A stretch of 6,276 nt of DNA. Origin: JAICKN01 sp036491415 (GTDB lineage Bacteria; Acidobacteriota; Terriglobia; Terriglobales; Acidobacteriaceae). Numbering within the stretch: position 1 is the first letter of the stretch; each line of letters starts with the position of its first letter. The notes under the pieces are model-generated. The model worked only from the letters and a program-made list of their open reading frames with translations. It searched no databases and was not told where the DNA came from. Both the position numbers and the translations under genes were made by a program. The stretch lies in contig DASXCC010000185.1 in NCBI GenBank assembly GCA_036491415.1, positions 1 through 6,276 on the forward strand, read 5' to 3'. Below, in pieces: positions 5,853 to 6,276 of this stretch.

Positions 5853-5880
5853 AGTTTAGCAGGTTTGCTTTGGGTGACCA
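5853..5880 (-). promoter_or_regulatory. Candidate tRNA-Ser promoter
   Basis: On the minus strand, TGGTCA (5880-5875) and TAAACT (5858-5853) are separated by 16 bases. Each matches the sigma-70 consensus at four of six positions. Transcription would begin about 10 bases before the tRNA 5' end, a normal leader length. The site lies in the 53-base gap shared with the divergent kbl gene. Confidence 0.4.
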
Positions 5881-5889
5881 GATTAGACT

Positions 5890-6276
5890 ATGAGTATGGC
5901 TACGACCTCTTCCCGCCAGAATCCTCTCGCTTATCTCACCGATCAATTGAACGAATTAAAGAACAAGGGAACGTATTTTAAGTTGCGGGTGCTGGAGGAT
6001 GAGCAGGAAGCGGTGTGCACATTCGACGGCAAGAAGGTCATCAACCTCGCATCGAATAATTATCTGGGGCTAACAACGCATCCGAAGTTGCGGGAGGCGG
6101 CGCTCGAAGCGACGCGCAAGTATGGCGTTGGGTCGGGTGCGGTGCGAACGATTGCCGGCACCATGAAGATCCATATGGAGCTGGAAGAGAAGATCGCACG
6201 CTTTAAAAATGTCGAGGCATGCGTGGTTTTCCAGTCAGGATTCGCGGCGAATGCAGGGACGGTTTCTGCGGTACTG
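5890..6276 (+). CDS. kbl: Glycine C-acetyltransferase (2-amino-3-ketobutyrate CoA ligase), 5' part
   Basis: The window holds the first 129 codons, about a third of the usual roughly 395 residues. The frame is open to the edge. This PLP-dependent alpha-oxoamine synthase joins glycine and acetyl-CoA to 2-amino-3-oxobutyrate, or runs the reverse reaction in threonine breakdown together with threonine dehydrogenase. Visible family signatures are SNNYLGL (55-61), YGVGSGAVRTIAGT (78-91), HMELEEKIARF (95-105) and FQSGFAANAGT (114-124). The PLP-binding lysine lies beyond the edge. The AVRTIAGT form with H-M-E-L-E is what I recall for Kbl rather than for 8-amino-7-oxononanoate synthase (BioF), its closest relative, but BioF cannot be excluded from this third alone. 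I chose the ATG at 5890. A second ATG two codons later is equally possible, and neither has a clear ribosome binding site. A threonine dehydrogenase partner would have to lie outside the window. Confidence 0.85.
   Translation, partial: MSMATTSSRQNPLAYLTDQLNELKNKGTYFKLRVLEDEQEAVCTFDGKKVINLASNNYLGLTTHPKLREAALEATRKYGVGSGAVRTIAGTMKIHMELEEKIARFKNVEACVVFQSGFAANAGTVSAVL

Noticed and set aside
5656..5981. Small plus-strand frames across the tRNA and kbl start
   Set aside because: They read antisense through tRNA-Ser and out of frame with kbl, which has strong family motifs.

Overview
The window is a gene-dense stretch of bacterial chromosome. I can support six protein genes (one running off the right edge), one RelA/SpoT-type gene broken by an in-frame stop codon, one tRNA-Ser and one strong intrinsic terminator. 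Lines of sequence I counted by hand are about 52-60 % G+C in most genes but only about 37-45 % in the RelA/SpoT gene. The gene style suggests Acidobacteriota: a secreted low-complexity protein with a C-terminal module ending in an ALSELDINAT...DDRGVDF pattern, a GT-C-like membrane protein and a CPBP protease. That placement is inferred from memory of similar proteins, not from a marker gene.

Left part (1-2283), minus strand. Read in transcription order, it holds a CPBP-family intramembrane protease, a CDP-alcohol phosphatidyltransferase with an intact catalytic motif, and a GtrA-like membrane protein. The last two overlap by 4 bases (GTGA) and are almost certainly translationally coupled. Together they look like a small membrane-lipid or lipid-linked-sugar unit, though the substrate cannot be read from the sequence. 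Positions 1-73 hold no gene I can see.

Middle (2284-3547), plus strand. A polytopic GT-C/PMT-like membrane protein is divergent from the protease, with only 49 bases between the chosen starts.

Accessory segment (about 3548-4800), minus strand, AT-rich. It holds a RelA/SpoT-domain protein whose reading frame is interrupted by TAA exactly at the end of the (p)ppGpp-synthetase-like domain. The C-terminal domain continues in the same frame with no other lesion. This is the most interesting object in the window: a recent nonsense pseudogene, a readthrough gene, or a naturally split synthetase plus C-terminal domain protein.

Right part (4801-6276). A secreted protein with a good ribosome binding site and signal peptide is followed by a textbook rho-independent terminator. 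Next comes tRNA-Ser(UGA) on the minus strand, and then the first 129 codons of a glycine C-acetyltransferase (kbl) on the plus strand, cut by the window end. No stretch longer than 300 bases lacks a gene. I saw no CRISPR array, insertion sequence or transposase.
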